Shown one piece after another: positions 55,581 to 63,534 of a stretch of DNA of 64,000 nt (positions within the stretch are counted from its first letter, which is position 1; the number at the start of each line of letters is the position of its first letter). Under the pieces are notes generated by a model that made no database searches, was not told where the DNA came from, and saw nothing but the letters and a program-made list of their open reading frames with translations. Position numbers and translations under genes: made by a program. The stretch comes from Pseudomonadales bacterium (GTDB taxonomy: Bacteria > Pseudomonadota > Gammaproteobacteria > Pseudomonadales > Azotimanducaceae), in NCBI GenBank assembly GCA_022825925.1, contig JAJDVW010000050.1, positions 39,671 through 103,670 on the forward strand, written 5' to 3'.

Positions 55581-55961
55581 TTGACCGACTACCACCCGCA
55601 CCACGTTCACCTGATGAGCCACGACGCCATGGCGGCGGGCGCCTACTACGAGCGGATGTTCGGCGCCGAGCTCGAACCCTCCCGGGGCGCCAATGGCCTG
55701 CCGCGCGCCAACCTGATGCTGGGCGGCCAGAAGATCCTGATCTCCACGGTGACCGAAGAGATCACCCAGACGGCCTCTGGTCCGCACAGTTGCCTGGGCC
55801 TCGACCACCTCGGCATCGGCGTGGACGATCTCCACGAAGCGATCGCCGACCTCGAGGCCAAGGGCGCGGAGTTCCTGAGGCGGCCCTCGCCCGGGAAGGG
55901 CCGCATCGCCTTCGTGAAGGGGCCCGACTCCGTCAGCATCGAGCTGGTGCAGCGGCCGTAG
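55581..55961 (+). CDS. VOC family protein
   Basis: This 126-residue single-module VOC protein has HHVHLMSHDAMAAGAYYERMFG at the start and LGLDHLGIGVDDL with FVKGPDSVSIELVQ at the end; H and E positions fit metal binding. It starts with TTG at 55581 and a strong GGGGAGG five bases upstream. Related proteins accompany many catabolic operons with no defined reaction. Confidence 0.8.
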   Translation: MTDYHPHHVHLMSHDAMAAGAYYERMFGAELEPSRGANGLPRANLMLGGQKILISTVTEEITQTASGPHSCLGLDHLGIGVDDLHEAIADLEAKGAEFLRRPSPGKGRIAFVKGPDSVSIELVQRP

Positions 55962-55982
55962 GGTCGGAGCGGCGGTTCCGGT

Positions 55983-57608
55983 TCAGTCTCTCATGCCCGG
56001 GACTCCGGACCTCTCTCTCGCCGCCGTCATCTTCTCCAGCAGCGGCTCCCACGGCTTGACGCCGCAGCGCTCGGCCCACGCGTCGTGGATGGCGCCGAGC
56101 TCCGCCACGATCTCCGGATGCCGCTCCGCCAGGTCGTGCGTTTCCGTGCGGTTCGCGACCATGTCGTAGAGCTCCCACTCGCCGGGGTACTTGCACACCA
56201 GCTTCCACCGTCCCCGGCGTACCGCCTTGTTGCCCTCGTGCTCCCAGATCAGCGCGTCCTTGTGATTCGGTCGGTCGTGGAAGATCGGCGCAAGACTCGT
56301 CCCCTCCAGGGGCAGGATGTCGTGGCCGTTGAACCGCGTCGGGTAGTCGGCGCCGGCCACGTCCAGGCAGGTCGCCATGATGTCGGTGAGCTGGCCCGGC
56401 TGGTGCCGCAGGGCGCCGCGGTCGTCGATGACCGACGGCCAGTGCGCGATCAGCGGCGTGGCGATGCCGCCCTCGTGGACCCAGTGCTTGTACTCCCGGA
56501 ACGGGGTGTTCGACAGGTTGGCCCACGGGACGCCGTAGCTCTGGTAGGTGTCCTCGGACCCGGGCATGACGGTGGGATCGTTGCCGCGCAGGACGGTCCT
56601 GCCGTCGCGGGTACGCGGTCTGCCCGCGGGATAGTTCGATGGCATCGGTCGGACTTCCGCGGCGAACTCCTCGGCGCAGGCGCCGTTGTCGGCGAGAAAG
56701 AGGATCAGCGTGTTGTCGAGGCGGCCCGTCTCCTCGAGCGCCGCAACGATGCGGCCGATGCCCTGGTCCATCCGGTCGACCTGCGCGGCGTACACCTCCA
56801 TGCGGCGCTGTTGCCACGCCTGGTCCGGCGTCTCGTCCCAGGGCGGCTGGGTCGGATCCCGTTCCGTCAGCGGCCACGACGCATCGAGAACGCCCATGGC
56901 CCGCATCCGCTCGAGGCGCTCTTCGCGCAGCCGGTCCCAGCCCGCCGCGAACCGGCCCCGGTACCGGCCGATATCGTCTTCGTGGGCGTGCAACGGCCAG
57001 TGCGGCGCCGTGTAGGCGGTGTAGAGGAAGAAAGGGGTGTCGCCACCGGTGGCGGCGTGCTCCCGGATGTAGTCGGCCGCCTGGTCGCTGATGGCGTCGG
57101 TGAGGAAGAAGTCCTCGGGCAGGCTCGCCATGTCCACGGCGTCGTTCTCCCGGGTCAGCGTCGTCGGCTGCCAGTAATTGGACGCGCCTCCGAGGATCCC
57201 GAAGTAGCGGTCGAAGCCGCGTTGGCGGGGCCAACTGTGTTGCGGACCGTCGGGCTCCACCTCGCGGCTGACGTGCCACTTGCCGCTCATGTACGTGGCG
57301 TAGCCCGCCGCCTTCAACGCCTCGGCGATGGTGACGCACGCGTCGTTGAGGTCGCCCCGGTAGCCGTCGTCGTCGAGATCCACCATGGTCATCCAGCCGA
57401 CGCCGACCTGGTGCGGATGCAGCCCCGTGAGGATGGACGCCCTGGTGGGGCAGCAGCGGGCGGTGTTGTAGAACTGGGTGAAGCGGACTCCACCGGCGGC
57501 GAGCCGGTCGAGGTTCGGGGTCCGTATCTCGCCGCCGTAGCAGCCGATGTCGGAGTAGCCCATGTCGTCGTTCATGACGAGCAGGATGTTCGGTGGGTTG
57601 GTTCGCAT
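55983..57608 (-). CDS. Sulfatase (arylsulfatase type)
   Basis: This 541-residue type I sulfatase has metal-binding ILLVMNDDMGYSDIGCYGG at 8-26, and the CxPxR maturation motif at C52-C-P-T-R56, where C52 would become formylglycine. SFLTG-like SILTGLHPHQVG follows. No signal peptide is apparent, which is unusual for secreted sulfatases. Needs a formylglycine-generating enzyme, not found here. Followed by the broken amidohydrolase on the same strand with a 14-base gap. Confidence 0.9.
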   Translation of the reverse strand: MRTNPPNILLVMNDDMGYSDIGCYGGEIRTPNLDRLAAGGVRFTQFYNTARCCPTRASILTGLHPHQVGVGWMTMVDLDDDGYRGDLNDACVTIAEALKAAGYATYMSGKWHVSREVEPDGPQHSWPRQRGFDRYFGILGGASNYWQPTTLTRENDAVDMASLPEDFFLTDAISDQAADYIREHAATGGDTPFFLYTAYTAPHWPLHAHEDDIGRYRGRFAAGWDRLREERLERMRAMGVLDASWPLTERDPTQPPWDETPDQAWQQRRMEVYAAQVDRMDQGIGRIVAALEETGRLDNTLILFLADNGACAEEFAAEVRPMPSNYPAGRPRTRDGRTVLRGNDPTVMPGSEDTYQSYGVPWANLSNTPFREYKHWVHEGGIATPLIAHWPSVIDDRGALRHQPGQLTDIMATCLDVAGADYPTRFNGHDILPLEGTSLAPIFHDRPNHKDALIWEHEGNKAVRRGRWKLVCKYPGEWELYDMVANRTETHDLAERHPEIVAELGAIHDAWAERCGVKPWEPLLEKMTAARERSGVPGMRD

Positions 57609-57622
57609 GATGACTCCCTGGG

Positions 57623-58869
57623 TTACTTCGCGGCCGCGGGTGGCTCCTTGTGCCAGTTCCCGTCCTTCATGATCCCGACGAGGTTGTCGTGGTCCTGCAG
57701 CACCGTGACGTCGCTGGAGGGGTCCCCGTCGACCAGCAGGAGGTCCGCCAGGTAGCCCGGCGCCACCCGGCCCAGCTCGTCGGCACGCTCGAAGATCTCT
57801 CCGCCGAGCACCGTCGCGGCCCGAATCGCTTCCATGGGCGTGAAGTCCAGCAGCTCCACGAAGTGTTGCAGGTCCCGGGCGTTAGTGCCGTGCGGCGTCC
57901 AGGCGAAGCCATAGTCGCCACCCGGCAGCACGCGCACGCCCCGCTTGTGCAGCTGCTTCAGCCCGACGATCGAGTGATCGAGTTCGTCCTTGTACCCGAC
58001 CGCCTCGGCCGCCTCCTGCGGGTAGCCGAACGCCGCGGCCTCGTACAGCGTGGCCCACAGCCAGTGCAGACCCGGCGCCACGAACACGTCGTCGCGGCGC
58101 TCCTCGAAGAGGTCCGCGGCCTCGTCGTCGATGTAGCTCGCGTGGTAGATGATGTCCACGCCCTCGCGGAGGCACTGCTTGATGGAATCCGTGCTGCGCG
58201 CGTGGGCGGCCACCCGCTTGCCCACCCGGTGCGCTTCCACCACCGCCGCCCGCACTTCCGCGTCGGTCATGTACGTGTCCTTCGCCCAGACGCGCTCGGT
58301 GATGGACTCGCCGGAGAGGATCAGCTTCACGATCTCGACGCCCATCCCGCACATCTCCCGGACGGCGCGCGACATCTCCTCGGTGCCGGAAACGATCCGG
58401 CTGATCCCGTCGACGAGGACCCCCGCGGGCGTCGCGAGCTCCTGGCCGCTCGCCAGGTAGCGGGGGCCGGGGACCATCCCCGCATTGATGGCGTCGCGAC
58501 AGGCGATGTCGATGCGCTCCTTGGCGGACGCGGCGCCGACGCACATCGTGTAGCCGGCGTCCAGCACGATCCGCGCCGACTGCACCGCCACGATGGTGTG
58601 CTCCTCCACCGGCATGCCCCCCAGGGCGTCGAGGCTGCCGCCGCTGTTCCAGGTGAAGTGGGTGTGGGCATCGCACAGGCCGGACATCAGCGTCCTGCCG
58701 CCGCCGTCGATCACGCGCGCGCCGTCGCGGGACAGCCCTCCGTTTTCCGTGGCGACCTGCTGAATCCGGCCGGCTGAATCCGGCCGTCGGCTACGCGGAC
58801 TTCGCCGGGGATTGGGCCTTCGGCGTTGCCGTCGAGGATGTTGACGTTGGTGAAGAGTGTGTTGGTCAT
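57623..58869 (-). pseudogene. Amidohydrolase broken by a 14-nt tandem duplication
   Basis: The start (ATG 58869 with GGGGAGGGG upstream) reads NTLFTNVNILDGNAEGPIPG, then VADGRIQ, after which the frame runs into a stop. The main body is in another frame, from VIDGGGRTLMSGLCDAHTHF (HxH metal ligands) through HARSTDSIKQC, HASYIDD and GGDYGFAWTPHGTNA to AAAK at 57623. The duplicated 14 bases at 58760-58787 account exactly for the shift: removing one copy joins VADGRIQ to QVATENGGLSRDGARVIDGG. The original protein resembled the Xaa-Pro dipeptidase/imidazolonepropionase-like amidohydrolase group, of about 410 residues. Confidence 0.85.
58760..58787. repeat. 14-bp tandem duplication causing a frameshift
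   Basis: CTGAATCCGGCC occurs at 58760-58771 and again at 58774-58785, period 14. The period is not a multiple of three, and deleting one copy restores the amidohydrolase frame exactly (141 bases, 47 codons, between the start and the VIDGGG codons). Confidence 0.9.
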
Positions 58870-58923
58870 GGTTCCCCTCCCCTGGCTTGATCTACTCGCA
58901 CCCCGGTCTCTGTACCGGAGCCT

Positions 58924-59046
58924 CTACTCCAAGACCTCACCCGCGATCTGGACGTCGTCTCCATGGAAGTCCGTCACACCTGCGAGGTAGCAATCATGGT
59001 CTGCTGCGTCCTTCACGAGCGCATCAATCTTGACGCCGGCGACGCC
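58924..59046 (-). other. Possible coding remnant
   Basis: A minus-strand frame of 40 codons with no start reads like protein (KIDALVKDAADHDCYLAGVT, then DFHGDDVQIAGEVLE and a stop at 58924). It may be the C-terminal end of a lost gene or a chance frame. Otherwise the 190 bases between the two pseudogenes hold nothing. Confidence 0.25.
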
Positions 59047-59059
59047 TCAGTCGTTCCGC

Positions 59060-59469
59060 TCACGGGTCGGCCCACGGATCGACCAGTTCCAGCTCCATGT
59101 CTGCGAAGTCCCGAACGTTCCGTGTCGCGATCGTCAGGTCGCGGCGATCTGGCAATCGGCTGGCGCGACGGGGCGACCAGCCGTACGGCGAGAGGCGGCG
59201 ATTTCCGCATACTCGCGTGCGGCGCGGCTGTCGAACGGCAGCACCCTATCCTCGAAGTCCTCCCGCAGAATCGCCTCGACCGCCGAGGCCAGCGCATCCC
59301 GGCGCCGCCCAGCCGGCAGAAGCGCAACCCCGTAGCGCAACTCCGCCTCGCCAACTGCCGAGAAAAGCAAATCCGCCGCCTCGCGACGTGCGACCCAACC
59401 CTCTACCGCGGAATTCGGCGACGGACGCAGCAGTTCAGATACGACATTCGTGTCCAACAGCACAGTCAT
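59060..59469 (-). pseudogene. VapC/FitB-type PIN toxin, frameshifted near its end
   Basis: The PIN-domain start MTVLLDTNVVSELLRPSPN (first acidic residue D6) follows the antitoxin by ten bases. GEAELRYGVALLP gives the second acidic residue and PADCQIAA the third. At the ACC codon after CQIAA the frame stops at 59134, whereas the usual remainder (IATRNVRDFADMELELVDPW, which carries the fourth acidic position) continues in another frame to a stop at 59060. A short deletion of about 14 or 20 bases explains it. The toxin lacks an acidic residue needed for metal binding and is probably inactive. Confidence 0.8.
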
Positions 59470-59479
59470 CAGAGGGGGC

Positions 59480-59719
59480 TCAGTCGAAGGACGGCGGCTC
59501 GCGCGCTGGTTCCCGCGGCGGCAGTTCAAGCTCCACGCCGCCAAGCGGCGCGATTCGAGCCCGTATGGCGGCGGCGAGGTTTCCACGCGGCTTGTGTGCG
59601 ACTGCCGCACGCAGAATCAGCCGCGCTTCCTCCTCCATGGACCGCCCGTTACCGGCGGCCCGCACGCGCAATCTGGTCTTCACCTCGTCGTCCAGATTGC
59701 GGATCGTGATACTCGCCAT
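59480..59719 (-). CDS. FitA/VapB-type RHH antitoxin
   Basis: This 79-residue protein has the FitA-like ribbon-helix-helix start MASITIRNLDDEVKTRLRVR followed by GRSMEEEARLILRAAV. The C-terminal proline-rich tail (about 55-79) would wrap the toxin. It lies ten bases upstream of the broken toxin gene in the usual antitoxin-first order. With the toxin dead it is an orphan antitoxin that could still repress or neutralise related toxins elsewhere. Confidence 0.85.
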   Translation of the reverse strand: MASITIRNLDDEVKTRLRVRAAGNGRSMEEEARLILRAAVAHKPRGNLAAAIRARIAPLGGVELELPPREPAREPPSFD

Positions 59720-59897
59720 GGACTCACTGCTCTTCCTTCTCTTCCCTCAATGTACGTGGCGATTGCGATGCAATCAAGACCGACAGTCCCGGGTACCGAT
59801 CACGCCCTCGAACTCGGCTCCCAAACTCTCGAAGCTGGTCGGACAACGCCCGCGAGGCCGCACGTGTCGTGGACTTCGCGGACATCCCGCTCGACGG

Positions 59898-60677
59898 TCA
59901 GACCTTGACCGCCAACGTCGCGAAGTAAGTCGGGCATAGCCTGTTGATACTTGGAGCACGCGCATCGGTTCTGCGACTCTCCACAAGGTCAGTGATTGCA
60001 AAACCAGCACGCGCTTGTCCGCCAATAATCTCCTCCAGTGAATGGCTGCGACAGAAGATCATGTTCCGCGCAATTGCCCGCCTGACTTCATCCGCTGAAA
60101 GCACATCTTCCTCAACGAACGGCAACGAGTACTTCGCAATCAGCCCCTGATCTCCAACTCCTTCGTTCTCTTCGAACAGGAAACTGTAAGGATTTATGGT
60201 CCCTACCATTAGTCTACCTTTCGGGTTCAAGACGCGGTGGCACTCCCGCCACAAACTCTGCACGTCATCAATGTAGGTTATCGAAACCGGATTGAAGACC
60301 ACATCGAACGAACTCTCAGGGAAACGCGATAGATCCGTCATCGTGCCTCGCACACAGTTGATGCCCAAGGCATGTTCATCGCTCATTTCCTGATCACGCC
60401 GAACCTGTTCATCCGATATGTCCAACGAGGTAACTCTCGCACCCGCCGCCGCCAGAACAACCGCCTGCTGCCCACCGCCGGATCCCAAGCACAGGATTGC
60501 GCGTTTCTCTATCCCCCCAAACCAATGATCTGGCACGGCTCGTGGACCCGCGAGCGTAACCGCCCAATCTCCGGATCTCGCGCGATCAACCGTCTCTGCG
60601 GATACGGGTTGCACCCAGGGACATCGTTCCGCCGTTGCTTTGTTCCATCCTCGACGGTTGACTGTTTCAATATCCAT
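59898..60677 (-). CDS. SAM-dependent methyltransferase (class I)
   Basis: This 259-residue protein has the Rossmann SAM motif ILCLGSGGGQQAVVLAAAGA at about 62-81, motif II-like VTSLDISDEQVRRD, and FDVVFNPVSITYIDD. It begins MDIETVNRRGWNKATAERC, a type also seen in uncharacterised DUF-like methyltransferases. Substrate unknown. Base composition is less GC-rich than elsewhere in the window, and it is surrounded by broken genes and TA systems, so transfer is possible. Confidence 0.8.
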   Translation of the reverse strand: MDIETVNRRGWNKATAERCPWVQPVSAETVDRARSGDWAVTLAGPRAVPDHWFGGIEKRAILCLGSGGGQQAVVLAAAGARVTSLDISDEQVRRDQEMSDEHALGINCVRGTMTDLSRFPESSFDVVFNPVSITYIDDVQSLWRECHRVLNPKGRLMVGTINPYSFLFEENEGVGDQGLIAKYSLPFVEEDVLSADEVRRAIARNMIFCRSHSLEEIIGGQARAGFAITDLVESRRTDARAPSINRLCPTYFATLAVKV

Positions 60678-60890
60678 GATCGCTCCACGCTCGAGTGAGG
60701 CGCGAGAAGGCATTCGAGCACAGCAGGCTGGCGAATGCCTCTTGAATCGCCTATGCCTCCGGTCACCGCGACGTTCGAGGACTATTCCTTGGTGGTGGCA
60801 CCATGGGTCGCGACCGCTTCGCGAACCTCCAGACGATCCGTCATCGCCCCGAAACAGCCCTGTCCACGACGCACTCTTCCCTTGTGCCGA

Positions 60891-61224
60891 TCATGAGGCG
60901 TCCGCCCAGCGGACCGCGCGGACTTCAAGATGCAGCCCCTCGCGCTCCTGCAGACGGCCGACGATCTCGAACAAGTTGCGCGCATGAGGGTTCCCGTTCG
61001 GGCTGAGCATATGCGCATCAGGCTCTTGGGGGACTCTCCGTCAGTCCGCCGAGCTCGATGAATCCGATCGTCGCGTTCACGTGGTCACGCAGCAGCGACT
61101 TGCCCGTCTCGATGTCGCCCGAAAGGAGGCAATCGACTGCCTCCTCAAGAAGCGCCTCCCGAAACGAAGGGTCGCGCTGGAGCCGTTCCCGCACCGTCAC
61201 CTTGAAGTCTCTGGTCAATGGCAT
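60891..61224 (-). pseudogene. HigA-like antitoxin broken by two small indels
   Basis: MPLTRDFKVTVRERLQRDPS begins the family and VNATIGFIELGGLTESPP follows, but a C-run of five (61028-61032; six would keep the frame) shifts the frame to an early stop at 61018. The rest, LMR and then MLSPNGNPHARNLFEIVGRL, EGLHLEVRAV and a stop at 60891, needs a second correction for two extra bases in ATAT at 61009-61012. Both are slippage-type indels and together give the complete antitoxin of about 108 residues. The product as it stands lacks the C-terminal DNA-binding part. Confidence 0.75.
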
Positions 61225-61229
61225 CGCTC

Positions 61230-61460
61230 TCACTCCTCCCGCTTTCGACGTCGGTAGTCCCGCCAGCACCCTCCGGCGGTCTCGATGTCCCGCTGTTGCC
61301 GCCTCTTCGTGCCGCCGCCCAGCAGCACGATCATCGTATCGCCGTCGCGCCCGAAGTAGGTCCGGTATCCCGGACCGGAGTCGATCCGGTACTCGAGGAC
61401 TCCGCCCCCGACGCCTCGAGACGCAGCGGGAGGAGCTCCTTGCGTGCCTCGGAGTCCCAC
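61230..61460 (-). pseudogene. RelE/HigB-type toxin remnant (C-terminal part)
   Basis: The end of a HigB/phage Gp49-like toxin is readable: [39 protein letters not shown] and [12 protein letters not shown], with stop at 61230, five bases before the antitoxin start (toxin-first order). The N-terminal half is out of frame or missing; the frame at 61460 opens with low-complexity sequence. The RNase core residues would be in the lost part, so it is inactive. Confidence 0.7.
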
Positions 61461-61587
61461 CAGCGCTGACCGTGCGCCAGGTGTGGATGATCCGGTTCAG
61501 GTTGGGAGACGCCTCCCCCTCGAGCATGGTCGCGGGGAGGCGGCTAACATCCAGCCCCCTATGGGCTTGATCGTGCTGCGGACACCC
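61461..61587. other. No clear gene
   Basis: Upstream end of the toxin remnant with no readable frame. A short minus-strand stretch [20 protein letters not shown] may be a further remnant but I cannot place it. Confidence 0.3.
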
Positions 61588-61588
61588 T

Positions 61589-61807
61589 GCTGGTGCGCCC
61601 GGAGCTTGGTTCGACGGCAAGCGCTCCAACGTCGACTTCGCCAACGCCGTGCTCGCGGGCCGGCATCGGTTCCTCGACACGCTTGAGTCTGGCTCGACGA
61701 GGGCGTTGCCGCGCTCGATCTCGAGGAGCCGGATTATTCGGTTGCAGTTGTTCCCCGGGCGCGATGCCCTGCACGCGGTGCTGAACGACGCAGTTCGTCT
61801 CGGTTGA
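61589..61807 (+). pseudogene. Unidentified + strand coding remnant in two frames
   Basis: One frame reads AWFDGKRSNVDFANAVLAGR and HRFLDTLE; a second reads VWLDEGVAALDLEEPDYSVA and VVPRA. Both look like real protein, and together they suggest a frameshifted gene. The family is not recognised. It lies just before the tannase gene, whose promoter must fit within the remaining 80 bases. Confidence 0.35.
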
Positions 61808-61887
61808 CGAGAAAGCGGTCACCCCCGCAGTATGACCTCGATAACAAGACTCGACCGCCGATCATGGACTGACAAGCCGGAGGGGAT

Positions 61888-63381
61888 ATGAGCTCGATCA
61901 GTTGGGCGACCGCAGGAATCACCGTAGTTGCCTTCGCACTTGTGGCCGGCCAGTCGAATGCCGACGAAGCATGCGCCGACCTCGCCTCGGTCATGCTGCA
62001 GGACGTGCGGATCAAAACGACCGAAAAGGTGGACGCCGGCACCCCGCACTGCAAGGTCGCGGGCGTCATCGAAAAGGAGATCAATTTCGAGCTGCTGCTG
62101 CCCAACGATTGGAATGGCCGCTTCATGATGGGTGGGGGCGGCGCTTACGTCGGCTCGATTCAGAACCAGGCGCTCGCCTACGGCTCCGGACCCGGAGCGC
62201 TCGAGCGCGGCTATGCAACGGTCGGCACCGACACTGGCCACGTCAGCACGATGGTCGACGGCGATTGGGCATTGAACAACATCGAGCGACAAGAGAACTT
62301 CGGCCATCGCGCCGTCCATCTCACCGCCGTTACCGCCAAAGCGATCATCGAGCGCTATTACGGGCGTGCACCCGAATACTCATACTTCGTGGGCTGCTCG
62401 CGCGGCGGCGGCCAGGCAATGATGGAAAGCCAGCGCTATCCAGAGGACTTCGACGGGCTCATCGCCGGCGCGCCCGCGTACGACTGGTCCGGATTCACCG
62501 GCGGGCAAATCCGGACCGTGCAAAAGACGCATCCCGATGGAGACACGAGCGGCCCCGTCTTGACCAGAGCGAACCTGGAACTTCTAGGTACGACGATCAT
62601 TGCTGCGTGCGATGCCCGGGACGGGGTTGCCGACGGCATTCTGACCGATCCGCGCGATTGTCCGTTCGAGCCGGACGACCTCAAGAAATGCGAAGGCAAT
62701 GCACGCGACGATTGCGTGACGACGAAACAACTCGTCGCGATCAAGGCCATCTACGATACGCCGAGCATCGACGGTCGACGGATCTTCGCGGGCTTTCCCT
62801 ACGGTGGCGAGCACAACCCGGGAGGCTGGGACCGATCGATCGTCGTCGGCGACGGGTTGAGCCCCCGCAGTGAATTCGCCATCGACTTCTACCAGAACTT
62901 CGTCTTCAGCGATCCACATTGGGACTACACGCATTACGATTTCGCGAATTGGAGGCAAGACGTTGCGAAGGTCAGCGCGATGCTCGATGCCACCAGCACC
63001 GATCTGTCCGAGTTCAAGAAGCGCGATGGAAAGATCATCTTCTGGACCGGATGGTCCGATCATCTGATCACAGCGCTCGGAACCGTTGACTATTACGAGA
63101 AGTTGACCGCGGCCGATCCCGATGCCGACGAATACTCGAGACTCTACATGTTGCCAGGCATGTTCCACTGTGCCGGCGGACCCGCGCCGGACCGGACAGA
63201 CTGGTTCGAAGCAATTCGCGCCTGGGTCGAGGATGGCAACGCGCCCGAACGACTCGTATCGTTGCAGCGCAACGAAAGCGGCGGGACATCCAGAACGCGA
63301 CCAATCTGCCCCTATCCGCAGGTCGCGTCGTATCGGGGCAAGGGAGACCCGGACGACGAAGCGAGCTTTGCGTGTAGGTAG
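61888..63381 (+). CDS. Tannase/feruloyl esterase family protein
   Basis: This 497-residue secreted esterase has a signal peptide (TAGITVVAFALVAGQSNA, cleaved near residue 25), nucleophile S171 in GCSRGGGQAMM, acidic residue region DGVADGILTDPRDC with the Asp-rich calcium-type loop, and catalytic His in GMFHCAGG. Several Cys pairs fit disulfides. It should cleave phenolic esters (gallates, feruloyl groups) or polyester-type substrates in the periplasm or outside. The aromatic pathway at 14-19 kb could use the released phenols. Composition is slightly less GC-rich than neighbours. Confidence 0.9.
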   Translation: MSSISWATAGITVVAFALVAGQSNADEACADLASVMLQDVRIKTTEKVDAGTPHCKVAGVIEKEINFELLLPNDWNGRFMMGGGGAYVGSIQNQALAYGSGPGALERGYATVGTDTGHVSTMVDGDWALNNIERQENFGHRAVHLTAVTAKAIIERYYGRAPEYSYFVGCSRGGGQAMMESQRYPEDFDGLIAGAPAYDWSGFTGGQIRTVQKTHPDGDTSGPVLTRANLELLGTTIIAACDARDGVADGILTDPRDCPFEPDDLKKCEGNARDDCVTTKQLVAIKAIYDTPSIDGRRIFAGFPYGGEHNPGGWDRSIVVGDGLSPRSEFAIDFYQNFVFSDPHWDYTHYDFANWRQDVAKVSAMLDATSTDLSEFKKRDGKIIFWTGWSDHLITALGTVDYYEKLTAADPDADEYSRLYMLPGMFHCAGGPAPDRTDWFEAIRAWVEDGNAPERLVSLQRNESGGTSRTRPICPYPQVASYRGKGDPDDEASFACR

Positions 63382-63430
63382 GCTTCACCAGGTCAGGCGC
63401 GCGGTGAGCGCAAGCGACCCGGAGGCCAGC

Positions 63431-63533
63431 AGTTCGCGCAAGCGAACTGCCAACGCGCCCGCAAGGGCGCGCCAGGAGCTTGCGCCGTAGGAGTTTCGCC
63501 TTGGCGAAACTCCCAACGCGACCGCCAGGTCGC
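63431..63533. repeat. Cluster of four hairpins between convergent genes
   Basis: AGTTCGC-GCAA-GCGAACT (63431-63448), GCGCCC-GCAA-GGGCGC (63455-63470), GGAGTTTCGCC-TT-GGCGAAACTCC (63490-63513) and GCGACC-GCCA-GGTCGC (63518-63533). They form two units, each a longer hairpin, then CAAC, then a shorter GC-rich hairpin. This is the layout of REP/BIME-type elements, and it separates the tannase stop from the TonB receptor stop. Confidence 0.7.
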
Positions 63534-63534
63534 G

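Noticed and set aside
59850..59928. Protein-like + strand frame ending GQTLTANVAK
   Set aside because: It overlaps the 3' end of the methyltransferase, whose own C-terminus (PTYFATLAVKV) is family-typical; the + frame is probably its shadow.
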